Shown: one piece after another, positions 10,806 to 23,381 of the stretch
How positions within the stretch are numbered: the first letter of the stretch is position 1
How the letters are laid out: each line of letters opens with the position of its first letter
Assembly (NCBI GenBank): GCA_016110215.1
Contig: JADWQD010000006.1
Span: forward strand, 1,178,001 to 1,242,000
DNA length: 64,000 bases
From: Capronia americana
Taxonomy: Eukaryota; Ascomycota; Eurotiomycetes; Chaetothyriales; Herpotrichiellaceae
Direction: 5' to 3'
The notes under the pieces: generated by a model
What the model was told of the DNA's origin: nothing
Seen by the model: the letters and a program-made list of their open reading frames with translations, nothing else
Database searches by the model: none
Program-made: the position numbers and the translations under genes

Positions 10806-12040
10806 AAGAAGATGGACCTTTCGAGGACGTACGGAACTCATCAGCAAAAGGGAGATACTCTTCCTGGCTTATCTCCACTTGCAAGGCACATCGATCGATA
10901 ATAAGAAAGCTGCAAGGCACATCGATCGATAATAAGAAAGCTGTAAGGTTTCGACAAGTCCATGCCTTCTGCCATCCTTTGTACTACATAACTGATTATC
11001 ACTTAATATACGCATATCTCGTCCCATAATGACCGTGCCCCGTCTATCCACATCGTCACCAGTTCCGTTCAAGGCGTGTAAACTTGACACATCCGTGAGC
11101 GGAGTGGCGCATGAGCAGGAGAAGAACGGTAGATGGAAGATCACATTCCGGGACATTTCTGACCGACTTTGAGCAAGCTTCTCATTCATACAGTAGCACC
11201 CGCACGGAGGACGCATTGGTCAATCCTCCAGCCACTCTAGGTAGCTAACCGGTTGGAGCTGTTCTTGCCTACCTCTCAAAGCCCCAGTCGTTTATAACAG
11301 CACGGGGGTACAAGAAGACTCCTACGCTCCAATGATTATCGAAGAGTAACATGGTCTCTCCAGACTTTTTCGAACGGACTATGATGCCTTGCCTGTCTCT
11401 CATCACCTATCTCATTATGCCCTCTTGTTGAATGGCACCTCATACATCTTCTATGGTTGCACCTCGTGCAACTTTAGGAGTGTCGCGGATTGTTGACAGA
11501 ACGACACTGACACTAAGTTCGCTTAGCGGAGGAACATCGCCGTCAAGACCCACTGTTTACGGTTCCACAATTTTCCTGGCACTGTTTCAATGAGGTCCTG
11601 GCTCCTTTGATATATAGCAGATGATCTCATACGCATTTCCACCTCACTCCAAAAGCGAGAGGTTCAGGACACGCGAGTCTCGGGAGGATGAAACGGTTCG
11701 CCGGGCGCTGGAGACCACGAAGTTAGCCATCTTCCTGGGGTTGCTGGCAGGTCAAAGGTTTCTGACCTTGTCCTCACCGTGAACTCCTCCTGCCAAATCC
11801 CTGAACCCATTTATTTTCACCATCACGGCGAGATCTGAGCAGCGTGCTTCGGAGCTGCGCGTCACACTGCGCCCCTCGAGATCATGACCGTCCAAGCCTC
11901 CGACCGCTAAGCGAAAAAAAGGCAACCGCTACTGTATCATGTGACTATTCGCGAAACATCCATGGAGAATGCCTTTCGGTATCTAGCTTTGTGTCAACCT
12001 GCGTATTGCCAACCAACCAACTACTCAGTACCACTCAACG
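10806..12040. other. Intergenic, 1235 bp
   Basis: Separates the metabolic gene group from the SIR2-like gene. Apart from the tandem duplication near its left end I see no gene, tRNA or repeat. Its right end probably holds the promoter of the SIR2-like gene. Confidence 0.6.
10880..10941. repeat. 31-bp perfect tandem duplication
   Basis: Two identical 31-base copies, 10880-10910 and 10911-10941, each containing ATCGATCGAT and ending AATAAGAAAGC. They lie 75 bases after the transporter stop, so within its likely 3' UTR. The following bases begin a third copy with one change. Confidence 0.9.
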
Positions 12041-15000
12041 ATGGACCTGTTCCCTGAGGTAAGTTGTGCAAGCACGATGGGCAGTCGCAGACGATGACTT
12101 CTTGCTCAGGACTTAGTTACGAACGAAGAGATTCAAAGATTGACTGAGGAAACAATTCGAGCCTTGCAACTAGAGCGAAATCTTCCTCTCTACGACACCG
12201 ACGAGGAGGTCCAGCTTCTGACAGAAGAACGAATTCGAGCCTTGCGTGCGGAGCGAACTCACCGTCTCCAGGACGAAGCTCGACGCCAACAGAGCGCGGT
12301 TGAAAATATCAGGGTTGCATTCCGTAACAGGAGACTCGTCGTCGTCACTGGGGCCGGTGTTACAATCAATGCTACTCTCCGTGTAGATGGAACACCTCTT
12401 GACCGCACCACTTGGAAGGGGCTGATACTGGATGGCTGGCGCTACCTTGTCCACACTCTCAAAGTGAACGAGTTGGATTTTCGCATGAGAGTGGCCCGCG
12501 AAGCCCTCGAACGCTCAAACCCTGCAGATCTGATTTTGGCTGTGGATATCGTGAAGAAAGAGCTCGACGCGAGGAACAAATTTACGACTTGGCTATCAAC
12601 GGTCTTCGAGAATCTGGAAAGGGAAATCACTAACCCAGCTATCCTAGAAGTCTTAGGAGCCTTACATGGTAAAGGAGCTAAGCTTCTGACAACAAATTAT
12701 GACAACGTTCTGGAAAAGTATTGCGGACTTCAATCGGTCGGGAGAGCCCCGAAACCATTTTCGAACTTCAAACTCGGCAAGCTGGATGGAATCTTTCATA
12801 TCCATGGCTGTTACGACGACCCCGATGAAGTCGTGTTGGACCAAATCGGCTACTATCAGATCATGCAATTCGATGATGTCCAAAATCTGCTCAAAGAATA
12901 TTTGACAGGACATCTCGTCCTGTTCGTGGGCTGCGGATCAGGTCTGGAAGACCCCAATTTTACGGGCTTATTGAAGTGGATCAGTGAAAAACACGCAAAC
13001 CTACCAAATTACCACTGTCTACTCGTTCGAGATGGGGATAACATCGATTATGATCCCCTCATAACGCTGAAATATGGGGCCCGGCACCAGGATCTCGCAC
13101 CCTACTTGGCGCGATTGTTCGACGATCCTAGCTTGGCAAAAAACGTCGTTGCTGGGTGTGATACCGAAGAAAATGTGTCTGATCTGAAAAGACAGGTCGC
13201 TACACTGACGGCGCAGATGGCTCAACAGGTCGCCGCTGAAGGACAGGTAGGAGACTATGCTCAGAAAAACTGCATGATGTCAGAACCTCAGTGCCCTACT
13301 AACTCTGGTACAGGTAGACACTGACGAAAAGGTCAAAGTGCGGAAGGCCCCAGCAACGGAGCAAACCTTGTCGTGGGAAGCGTATCTTCAGCAACTGGAT
13401 GCTGAGGTCAAATATCTAGCAAAGAAAAATCACGTCTACCAGCGCGATCAGCTGCCCTCCATGAATGAAAAAGACATTTCGTGTAGTAACGAGGCACAGG
13501 AGATCGCGACGAGGTTGGCCGCTTCAGTCGTTGGGATTCTCGTTTGCACGATCTACCGAGAGCATAAATCTCTCGAATTGCCGAGCACTCCAACTTTGGA
13601 CCGGCTTGCCATGCTTCATTGTGAAGCCTCTGCTTCGAGTCGGTCAGCGGACCGGGTATACCTAAGCATCATGGGTCGAAGACCAAACTTCAGCAAGTCG
13701 ATCAAGGCATACAATGCCTTTTTGGCTCACGTGAGCGACCTGAAGCTTGCGATTCTGGCCGAAGACACCTCGGGATTAGGTACACTGGCATATCTCTGGA
13801 TTTTGGCACGGGTTTTGGGGGAGGCAAAGTTCTCTCAGGCATATGATGCAGTGCTACGACCGGATTTCAATGTCCCTGCCGGTCTTGACAACGATAAATT
13901 AGCTGGACTGCACAAGGCCATGAAATTATTACTGTCAACGACCGATCATTCGCATTGGATCAAATGCGAGGATGACGATCTGGAAGAGGCCGTTCAGTGG
14001 TGGTGCCTTCCCGACAAGGGAGAAGAACTGGACATCTGCAAGAACCCATTCTCTCTCCTCGAAAGACACGAGAAGCCACTGCTTCCCTGTACAATGAGGG
14101 ATCTCTGGGTGGCGGAGAATCTGTGCCACCTTTTCGGTCTAGGCAGTATCGCCGAATCACGTGAGGAATACGACAGACGGTGTCAATATCACCGGTGGGT
14201 ATGCGACCCAGAAGGGACTGTTTCGGCGGATGCTTCTGAACCAGACGGAAACACAGACTGGAGAACCCTACCTGTAGTGCTGGTCGCAGAGACGTCGCAG
14301 CTTCACAGGCAATTTGACAAGACTGAAGAGCTTGACTCCTTGGAAGAGACCATTGATGAGATTGTGTGTCAGTATGAGAGGGAAGACGCAGAGCACCGAG
14401 ACATCGAAGAGGTCATCAGCATGAAATTGGTTGCCGGCAACAGGTCAGAGGGAGGCCGTTGGGCCAACCAAGTGTTCATTGACCGGTTTGACGAAGAACG
14501 GATATTGGAAACCACCCAGAAGATATCGACCTGGACGAAACGTTACCTGAAGACTGCGTTAACATTCAATCGGTGTATCGTTCTCTATCGCCACCTTTTC
14601 AAGGTTGACTTCTTAATTAGGGCCAACAACAGTGCCCGGCTGGGTTCCATATCGCCGTACAACATTCTACAGTTCAAAGTAGTTGTTGGACCGGTAATTT
14701 GGCACCGGATAATTGGATGTCACGGGAAGGAGGAACTTTGGGACTGCTTGCAGGTCGGACGTTTGATGTGGGATATTCCTACAAGCAAACTGGCCGAGGC
14801 ATGGACCAGGCTGAGGTTTGCGGCCGCCTCGGATATCCTCGACGACGATCAGGTAATCAGTGGCATTGACGTGCTGATGCTGTTGGCGTATGTCGGGTCG
14901 ATTGCGTGTGAGATTGCCGACGGGGTTATGCTGCCCATACCATTGTTCCAGCAATCTTTGGATGCTACCTGGTGGCAGAAAACGTTGCCTAATGTCTCGC

Positions 15001-17439
15001 AATTCCTGGACACCAGACAATGCACAGGAATGGCTCGACCGGTTGAAGAGAATGTGGTGCCTTTCGAACTGCTGCATCAGACAACGCCCCAACCCGAGAG
15101 TGCTCTTCTTCTTCAACGAATAGACGTAAAGGCCAATCCCGACAACGTCGTCGACCAATTTGGCATACCCTGGAGGGGTATTTATGTTGATCTGCCTGAG
15201 GTCATGCAACGGCAGCCTGGTACGTATAATCTGCTTGTTTCTGACAATCTTGGTGTCTCTCACAGTTTCCTATTGGGTCTTCAAAGTATAAAGCTACAAA
15301 ACAGGCTCGCTGCAAAATCAGGTCAGCAACAAGCAGGAGAAGCAGGCACCGCTTACAGCTCGATCTGGGATGGCATTAAGGATACTCTGGGGATCAATGA
15401 GTTGGAACATCTTTCGGGGGGCCAATTGCATGCTACTACCGATGTCGATGAGGTCGTCGAGGTTCTGGAGTCGAACCTAAAAGACCTCTTACTACACCAG
15501 GAGGGATCGCATACGGATGCTCAAGCACCAAGGTAGGCTTACTCGCTCATATGTGAATACTTCAGCAACGAACGGCCGTTTTGACCCTTTGGCAGGCCGT
15601 CACTGTATGGAAATGACACTATGGAAATCCCGCCGGACGCTGTGTACAAGGTGAGCCCTGGTGAAGCACAGGATCAAAGATTGTGCAATGGTCTTGATGC
15701 CGAGCTGGTGCTGTTGCCATATCTTTATAACCAAGGCTTGGATTTCACTTCGATGAAAGAATCTCTTCGGGACAACGTGGTTCAATCAATACGAGAAAGG
15801 GCAACAGATCGAGACTGCCGCGCACAGCTCATTGAGCATATCAAGCAGAACCGCTCCGCGTACTTGCCTGACTTCCGAATCAGCTCTCACGAATCTGCAG
15901 GAGACGAGTTACTGGACGCATATCTGGGAAACCTCGGTCAGTAATCTGTCCCCCTTTCTCTTGCTGTTACAGTACTAAACACGGCTTCTCTGGGCATTAG
16001 AAAAATCTACTTCTCCAATGGTGGACGTATTGACTCTGCCTATCATCAGCACGGCGACGAATCAGGCATTTTGTGTTTTTGACGAAGACTTCTCGATCAA
16101 TGGACTATTGAGACTGAAGCGTCGCGTGTTGTACGTAGAAGGCGCAACGTCTGATATCATCTGGTTGCTCAGAACGAGTCCTGTGTCGTACCAGCTCTTG
16201 GTTCCTCGAGCCGGTGAGCTACTGCACGGCAAAGCTTGCTTTTCTGGTGCTGACACCGCTGTCCAGCGGCTGCTTTATTGAGCAAAAAAGCCGACTTCGC
16301 GTCTCGATTTAGCATTTTCTCGGTTGAGGACCTTGCTGAACAACACGGCAAGGAATTCACGTTCATGACGGCCATGTGCGTGATGGGCATGGCGGTAAGC
16401 TTGGACTACCATAGCGTCAGTCTGTCATGAAAGCAAAACACCTACTAAAACCTGTGTCAAGAACGTTGAAGGCGAGAACGACCTCAGAGAGGTTACTTCA
16501 CCTTTACTTCGCAGTGCGGCGGTGTCTATAAGCTCGGGTACGGCGCATGCGAGAGAGTACTATCTCTCCCATGTCGACTTATACTCGAGCATTGGAGACA
16601 TCAAGCGCGTGCTGCGCGAGCGAGGTCCCGATGAACTAAGCGATCCCGGACCGTCTTGTGAGATGCAGCCTTTTTTCAAGTGGAGAGAAGAAGCTTTGAA
16701 GATGAGTGGCGCTTCGGAGAAGACCAAGGAGCTCATGGACAGCGCCGTACAATATAAACAACAGCACAAGTACGAGGATTTGATTCGGACTTATAGCGAG
16801 GTGAGGCCGATCTTTTTGCTCCTTTTCCTTATGCGTTGCCAATGCAGAGAGGATGGTGGATTTGCGTCTTCAAACTGACACTAGCGAAATGGACAAGGTC
16901 GTGACTCTATTTCTCGAAACATACAAGGCGGCGGGCAGCAAACCTTCCGAAGACATGGCAGAGAGAGCCCTGACCGCGGTCGAGAAACTAGCTCTACTGT
17001 TCCGAAAGTGTCGATTCTGGTTCGGTTCGTTGTGCTTTCTCTCGCTCGAGGCGATTATCATCGAGGAGCTCGGGTTCGGAGACAGGCAGAACCGCAAGAG
17101 TAAGATTCAATTCCACTGGATGGCTATCCACGCAGACATGTTTGGGAATGTGCCGGAGGCTCTGGCACAGAGATTCCTTGATGACTCCAGGGTGAGTGTT
17201 CGTCCGAAAACCCCTGCGGTTTACGTTCTAAATGTCTCTTGGCCTTGAAAGCTTGGGCTGAGATTCCATCTTGTCTCGCTCGTTATTTCGATCCTGGCAT
17301 CCGAAATACTTACAGTCTATGTAAATAGGGCGAAGGCTACAACCTCTACAAGGACCCACAAGCTTGGTTCGACCAGCGAACGCCAGCGTTATTACAAGCA
17401 TTTCGCTCGGGCAGGCGTTGGCTAGCTCACTACGAGTAG
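12041..17439 (+). CDS. Large SIR2-like domain protein with unknown C-terminal region, about 1615 aa
   Basis: N-terminal SIR2-like domain (SIR2_2 type) fused to a very long region I cannot assign. Nine exons fit in phase: 12041-12058, 12110-13246, 13314-15532, 15596-15936, 16001-16213, 16267-16394, 16462-16800, 16850-17191, 17329-17439. Residues 10-70 are a charged helical segment with a 17-residue motif repeated at 13-29 and 39-55. The SIR2-like domain spans about 75-345: NAD-site VVVTGAGVT (about 82), TTNYDN (about 199, catalytic Asn position), FHIHGCYDDP (about 236, catalytic His) and FVGCGSGLEDPNF (about 278). All key motifs are intact, so NAD hydrolysis is plausible. A short helical link rich in Gln/Ala follows, then about 1200 residues without a visible P-loop, NACHT, ankyrin or WD repeat. 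By analogy with bacterial SIR2 effector-sensor proteins it could be an immune or self-recognition NADase; this is inference. The six-codon first exon is the least certain part. Confidence 0.85.
12128..12256 (+). repeat. Internal duplication in the SIR2-like protein N-terminus
   Basis: The 17-residue motifs EIQRLTEETIRALQLER (12128-12178) and EVQLLTEERIRALRAER (12206-12256) share 12 of 17 residues with a 26-residue period. Both are amphipathic helices that could form a coiled coil ahead of the SIR2-like domain. Confidence 0.85.
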
Positions 17440-18327
17440 GCCTACAGTTACACCGTCACTTAGTTAGCGATCAATTGGTCTTCGAGCTACACATAGCGCC
17501 GAAGCCCCTGGCATTCGCCGGTGGGTAGGGTGCGGGTTTAGGATCAGTGGGAGAGGCTGCGTACTCAGGCGCGGCTGTGGGTATGAAGTCGAATACGGCA
17601 GGTAGAAATGGGCCTACGGGGAAGAAAATATCGCAGCGTCTCATGTATATAAGGATCAGTGCTGGGATGCATGGTCAGAGTGACCTCGCACTCGTTGAGT
17701 ATCCCGCACCCATGTCGACGGCATAGTATGACCGCCAAATTCGGCGGGAAATTCTCATGTACCCTTCGTTGAGCTGTAATATCCTGCGGAGCGTAGCGTA
17801 GCAGGATTAATGGATGGCACATCGCAAGCCCTTCTGAAACTCGTTGGGGCCCGACCCGCGCCCGCGCCCGCGCGCTGAATCGCGTCTCAAGAAGCGACTT
17901 GGATACCTGCCAGATCACGAGTTGGATCCCCCTAGACCAGAGTGAACGATGGGTTCCGACACGACTGCGTACGGATCATTCGATTTTTATGCGGAACTCA
18001 AACAACCTTCGCGGTCTTGTTGACTTCCTTTCTACATACGCCGCCGTCGCGAGAAACCTTGGTCTGCACCTGAGCGACTTGGAATGTGACTTTAAAAATG
18101 GGGGTCTGTCTTGCAGTGCAGCTATTTCTGATCGTTTGTGTCGGCTATACATGCTATACATCATCATCACCCACTCCTCTGAGCCCGCCCTTGATTTGGG
18201 GCGAAAGCTGGCTTGCCATCACCCAACCGGCAGGGCGAGCTCTGTCTGTTCTGTCTGTTCGTATTCCCCCCTCCCTCCCTCCCGCCTGTGGGACACCCCC
18301 CCTCTCCCGCCGGACCCAGGCCACCAC
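17440..18327. other. Intergenic (convergent), 888 bp
   Basis: Lies between the ends of the SIR2-like gene (plus) and the Dal5-type permease (minus). It contains a CCCGCG-rich run near 17855-17875 and pyrimidine-rich C/T tracts near 18270-18310. No gene is supported; open frames here show no family features. Confidence 0.6.
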
Positions 18328-20146
18328 CTACAACGCATACATGTACTTTGGATGATAGTCGCAAAGCTCCTCGAGATCCTTGGAGGTCAAAGGATCGTCG
18401 ACACCGTCGGCCTCGAATTCTTGCGCCCTTCGTGTTTTGGCCGCGTTGGCCGTCTTGCAGATCTGGTGCAGGACGATTGTGCACACGGCTCCGACGCAGT
18501 AGAGGCCAACCGAGACGCCATGTCCCAAGAAGAACCGCGGCGGGTCCCGGTAGGTCTGGGTCGAGATGATGCTGTAGCTCTGCACGAAGATCTGACAGAT
18601 CCAGATGCACATGGCACGTTTGGTGTAGCCGCCGTGGCAGGACAGGTGCCATGCGACCCCGATAGCCAAGCCCGGGTAGGCACCGGTGGTCACGAAACAA
18701 GCCCCGGCCAGCAGGGCTACCTTGTTTGTCGTGGACAGCAGGATGATGAAGCCGGTGATGGTGGTTGAAAGGCAGACCAGAATCATTCCCGCCTTGCGGC
18801 CTAGATGGTCCGCCAACCAGGAGCCGGCGAGGAGGCCCGCGAGTCCGAACGCGTATGGAATCATCGAATACAGTTGAGTTTCCAGAGCGTCAAACCCGAA
18901 TTCGTTGATGAATGTGGGGAGGAAGACGCCAAAGGCACCGATTCCGATGCCCTGGCATCCGACCATGGCGGCCCCCAGATAGATTTTGGGGTCTCTCAAG
19001 GCTAGCAAGACCTGTTGCCAGCGGAACTTGGCACCTTCGGAGTTCTGAGCTATTCTGTCGTGTTAGTTTTCGAGCGCGTCATGCTGGGAGAAAGGTCAGA
19101 GGTCTGTGGGTGCAAGAAACTCACAGGACCTTAATCGTGCAAGGATCAGCCGCCGCTGTCTTGGGTCGCGGAATCCCGGAAAGTGGCCCTTTTGGGACAC
19201 GATTTCAGGGAGGCCAGGGAGCAATGCCATAAGAACGAAACCCATGCCGACCGTGATCACTCCCTCGATGATGAACAGCCATTGCCATGCTCTGATGTCT
19301 GAAGCGCCCTCCAAGGTTTTGCCCACGCCATAGGAGATGATACCGCTGAAGGCGCCGGCAACTGGTGTGAGCGAGTAGACCAATGCTGCCACACGTGTCC
19401 GTCAGCTTTTTGCGTCTTTGTGGCATAATTGTCATCGCCGCCTCCTTCACTCACCTGTCCTCAACGCGAGCTCGGAGTGCTTGTACCACAACGAAACGAA
19501 GATGTAGGCGTTGTTTACAAAGGCTTCTGCCAAGCCAATGAGTACCCGCAAGCCCATCAGGGTGGCATAGTTTCGGGCCTTGCCCGCAGAAGCAGCAGCC
19601 ACTCCAAAGACGATGGCCGCGGTCCCAAAGACCCATCGAGGATGGAAATACCGCAGCGCCATGCCAGCAGGCAATTCAATGACCATATACCCGAGGACTG
19701 AACAAGCGTGGCGAATGTTAGCGAGGAAAATAAGGGGCCAACATTGTAAACTTTTCTCTCCGCCTGGGTCAACTCACAAAACATCATGACAATGTTGTAG
19801 TATTGTTGAGAAGTAAGATGGAGGTCCTCTTGCATTCCGAGGATTCGTGCATTTCCAATGTTTCCCCGGTCCTCCAGGGAAAAAAGCGTCAGCATCAAAT
19901 ACTCCTTCCGCAAGAGCTAATACGGCTTACCAGGTAGCCAAAGAAGAGGGCTAGCGAGAGCAGCGGCAGGATAATCAAGTCTTGTTTGAGCACAAGCTTG
20001 CTTTCCTCTTTTGCCGTAAAGGATTCTAACTGGAGCTCATCTTGGGCTTTCCCTTCGATTTCAACTCCGACAACTTTCTCAGCGTCCTGGAAAACCTCCA
20101 CGTGGGAAACAGGGGTCTTTGCTGCTTGTGTACTGGTAGTCGACAT
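18328..20146 (-). CDS. MFS permease, allantoate/anion:cation symporter (Dal5/Tna1) family, 511 aa
   Basis: Plasma-membrane proton symporter for small organic anions such as allantoate, nicotinate, pantothenate or dicarboxylates; exact substrate unknown. Five exons fit in phase: 20146-19931, 19871-19778, 19697-19455, 19385-19125, 19049-18328. A hydrophilic N-terminus of about 55 residues precedes helix 1. Family signs: LALFFGYLDRGNIGNARILGM at the end of helix 1, the ADHLGRKAGM loop of the second half, and a weakly charged GLRVLIGLAEAF helix 4. The C-terminal tail is cytosolic and ends in HPKYMYAL. It is followed on the same strand (upstream) by a Zn2Cys6 regulator and an oxygenase gene, suggesting transport in a small regulated cluster. 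Confidence 0.9.
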
Positions 20147-20605
20147 CTTGGGTTGTGGTGACCTCCGCGGTGATGGCGAGAGACAATGACAACTGCTATG
20201 TACAAAGACCTCCGTCAAACACCTCAGCGCGATCAGGGGTTCATATATAATGTAATGCCCATCTGAGGGCTGAAGATTGGATAATAGCAGCAAGCATGGG
20301 GTCCCCACAAGAGGAACCCCAGAGTCTCCGCGACAGAGCCGACATTCGCATCCTGCAGCTGGAGAGGCAGAGTCCCCGTTCTATCGACCGTTCGAGAACA
20401 TGTTCTCATTGGTGCAGAAATCCGAAAGTCCGAACCAGCAAGAGCCGAAAATCGCAATTGTCGGGATTTCTCCCTTTTCCTGATGCCCTTCCCCGCAGAA
20501 CGAGGGACTTCCGGTATCTTTCCGGAACTCGACCTGCTCCTTTGAATTGGGATGGACTTGCCATGGTTGCTGATTCTCGTATATGCGGCAAGGACTTGCT
20601 CAAGT
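20147..20605. other. Intergenic, 459 bp
   Basis: Promoter of the Dal5-type permease and 3' flank of the transcription factor gene. Open frames here are overlapping and unsupported. Confidence 0.6.
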
Positions 20606-22913
20606 CTAAGAGAATTGCTCGGCCCCGTCTGCCAGGGAAAACGGAGCAGGCAATGTATGCAGACTGTTGAAGGCAGGAGCGGCACAGCCGGACGCCATTT
20701 CGTTGATTGTTTCCTCGGGCCTTGCCTCCGTATCCTGGTCGTAGTTGCCCGTAAAGATCTCATACGACGGCCACCACAGATCCATGTTACCGAAGTCTGT
20801 GGATGTAGGAGTTGCCTGGAACGCCATATCTGTCGTCGAGTCGTCGGCTCCATTTGCATTTTCTTCGATCACGTTAGCAAAATCTGCACAGTGGCCCAAA
20901 AATACAGGCAAGTGTTCCACTGACCTTCGTCGGAGTATGGATCTGGGTGTCCTTGGAATTCTTGACGCCAGAACCACCAACAATCATATAACACACTCAT
21001 GCCGAGTCTGCTTCTGCATTTCAACCGCAGTTGCCCTCCACTGCGCTTTGTTTGTACATCGATCATCTTACCGGACCAGAGCTGCGACAGAATGACTGTG
21101 GCGCGGGAGTGAGCGTCGTCATGTCGGACCGAGAGCCTTTTGTGCATATTGATGGTCTTGAAGTAGGCTTCGCGGCCCTTCTTGAGATCCAAGGCTTCAC
21201 GTACGCTCGACCTTGCAATCCTAAGTAGAACACAACATGCCAAAAACAACGTCCTCGAAAAGAAAGGAGGAGCGTGCTGTGTAATACCTTGTTCCTGATC
21301 CAGCTTCGCTCCAAGCAGAGCAAAATCAGCTGCGATGTCGTAGAGTTCAAACAGTTTCTCACTGCTGAGGGCCGATCGAGGCACCAGCAGGTGGAAGCAA
21401 GAGACCTGAAGCACCGCTCCATCCAGGAGAAATCGGTCTGCATGCCATCAACCAGTGATAAAAAGGGAGGTTGGGTCATGTACTTACCGAAAGGAGTTGG
21501 GCAGTTGGTCTGTAGATTCCTCAGCTTGGTGACAATGATGTCGATATTCGACTTCAGAGTCGCGGCAGAAGTATCTGATGCTCGAGTGCCCAAGGTCTTC
21601 TCGAGAGCCACAATGCCCTCACTGTGTGTAATACATAGTCGCCTCTGGAATTCGACGTTGGGTGTCAATACGGCGGATAATCTTTCACCGTGATGTTCAT
21701 GCTGATACGTATCCGGGAGCACTGGTGGAGATACACCGAAGGTGATGTTCACTCTGGTGGATTTAGAAGCAACATCTCAAAAACATCTAGACGGTGGGAG
21801 AACTGGAACGGCTCACCTTTGGCACACGATCAGGCAATTCACCCAGAGCTTGGCCCGAAAATCAATTGAATTTTGCCCACCGCGATTAACTCTCCTCCGC
21901 GAGAAGTCTTGACCGATCCCCCAAACATGGAGACCGCTATTGATGGCCAGCTGTAGGGCTGCTCCTGCCAGAGCTGGAGAGGGATCTTTTTCCAGAGTGT
22001 CTACCGGCATCGGCCAGGCACAGAGTAGCGTGAATGATTGAATGGTTGCGATAACATCTTTGCAGGAAAACACGGCATCTTTGGCCAGATCCATGACCTT
22101 CGGACCGATTGCAATGATCAATGTAGGATCTTGTTCGAAGCGCATGCTTCCGATCGCAAGAATGGTCCAGAATAGCAGAGGAGAATAGGCGTAACAGTCA
22201 TCGGGACGCAACGAAGTCTCCAGTATCGGCACGTATGCCAGGTTATGTTGCAGAAACCTGTAAACCAGGGTCAAAACGAAGAGAACGGCTGGGCGGGGGG
22301 TATAGTACTACTGACATCTGGAAGCAGGCGTCAACATCTTCCCCCGACACTGACTGGTCATGCAAGGCGCGTGGCAGTGATGTCGCTGGAGCGCGTGGCT
22401 GGCCCGAGTACTGCGAATTCTTGTACGACACGTCCGGCGCTCCCGCCGTGATGGGCCAGTCTTGGAGGCCCTGTGAAGAGCCTTCATGAGGAAAGCTGGC
22501 AAGCATTGGCGATGTGCCTGGCTGTAAGTCGCCACTGGCTTCTTCGAAAGAAATGTGTGGGCCGTGCTGGAGAGGAGTCGGGTGCTTCTCTTGACGGAGA
22601 GATTCAATCTCCGCCAACAATTGATACATCCTCGGCTGAGTTAGCAGTCAGGCTAAAGCACGAATATACGGCAATAGATACTTTGGGCGCCCGACCCTGC
22701 GAAAGTCTTGCGAAATGATGCATTCAACGCTGCGGCGGGCGCACCTGGAACACGGTTTTGTGGAATTCCTGGCCGCATCGCACTTAAGCTGTGGGAGGCT
22801 TATCAGTAGCCCGGACACTGGCAGCACACGGGGAAGTCAACCTTGTTTTGCCTACAATAGTTGCAAGCTCTGATCCTGGAGCGTTTCCCCGCCTCCGGGC
22901 CAGCGTCCTCCAT
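20606..22913 (-). CDS. Zn2Cys6 fungal transcription factor, 663 aa
   Basis: Nuclear DNA-binding regulator. Seven exons inferred: 22913-22842, 22788-22682, 22630-22316, 22257-21817, 21753-21488, 21437-20925, 20883-20606. The zinc cluster is assembled from the first two exons, with Cys at about 17, 20, 27, 37, 40 and 47 (C-x2-C-x6-C-x9-C-x2-C-x6-C). A coiled-coil-like MYQLLAEIESLRQE follows, which usually gives dimers. The middle region (YSPLLFWTILAIGSMRF, LQLAINSGLHVWG) matches the fungal transcription-factor domain. The C-terminal part has RTLFLACCVLLRIARSS and the YFKTINMHKRLSVRHDDAHSRATVILSQLW segment typical of a large subfamily, then an acidic tail with DMDLWWPSYEI-like aromatic/acidic residues that may activate transcription. 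A possible intron near 21290-21225 was rejected because the frame stays open and matches the family. Probable local regulator of the neighbouring permease and oxygenase. Confidence 0.9.
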
Positions 22914-23381
22914 CGGGGAGATTCAGCACTAGATTTGCTGTCGGTCAGCGAACGACCATGACTGTATAGTCAATAGGGGGAGAGATGTGATCTCGTTCAA
23001 GGTGTCAGAAAGCTTGCATAACAAGACAGTTGTTGGGGAAGTTGTCTAAGCTGTGGAGTGTAGCGGAGGACATTTGCAGGCGTTACGGGTCCTCACAGGC
23101 TGGGACGCGCCAAGGAGACGGCCACCAGCTCAGTCGAAGCAACACACGTGACAGACGCCTTTGCTACGAGAGTGGGCAGCCTCTCCGATAGTCGATGGTG
23201 TACTTTGTACATGGTACAAGGGGGTGACAAAGAGTTCGGGCTTATGGGAAGCGGATATCGACTTTCGGTACCCGGGTCAGTAGTGCAGGTGGTGTTTGCT
23301 CAACGATCGCATTGAGGAGCATGAGAAGGATACTGTCGATTGTCTATCCAAGAGCACACCATATCAATGCGCGCGTGGTCT
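22914..23381. other. Intergenic, 468 bp
   Basis: Promoter of the Zn2Cys6 gene and 3' flank of the oxygenase. No further gene seen. Confidence 0.6.

Noticed and set aside
17565..17918. 117-codon minus-strand open frame after the SIR2-like gene
   Set aside because: GC-rich, no family features, no splice context; lies between two convergent gene ends.
18328..19392. Long plus-strand open frames antisense to the Dal5-type permease
   Set aside because: Shadows of a well-supported gene with transporter motifs on the minus strand.
21225..21290. Possible intron in the Zn2Cys6 gene (donor GTATTA, acceptor CTTAG)
   Set aside because: Splicing would shift to a frame that does not match the fungal factor family, while the unspliced frame reads naturally through RTLFLACCVLLRIARSS.
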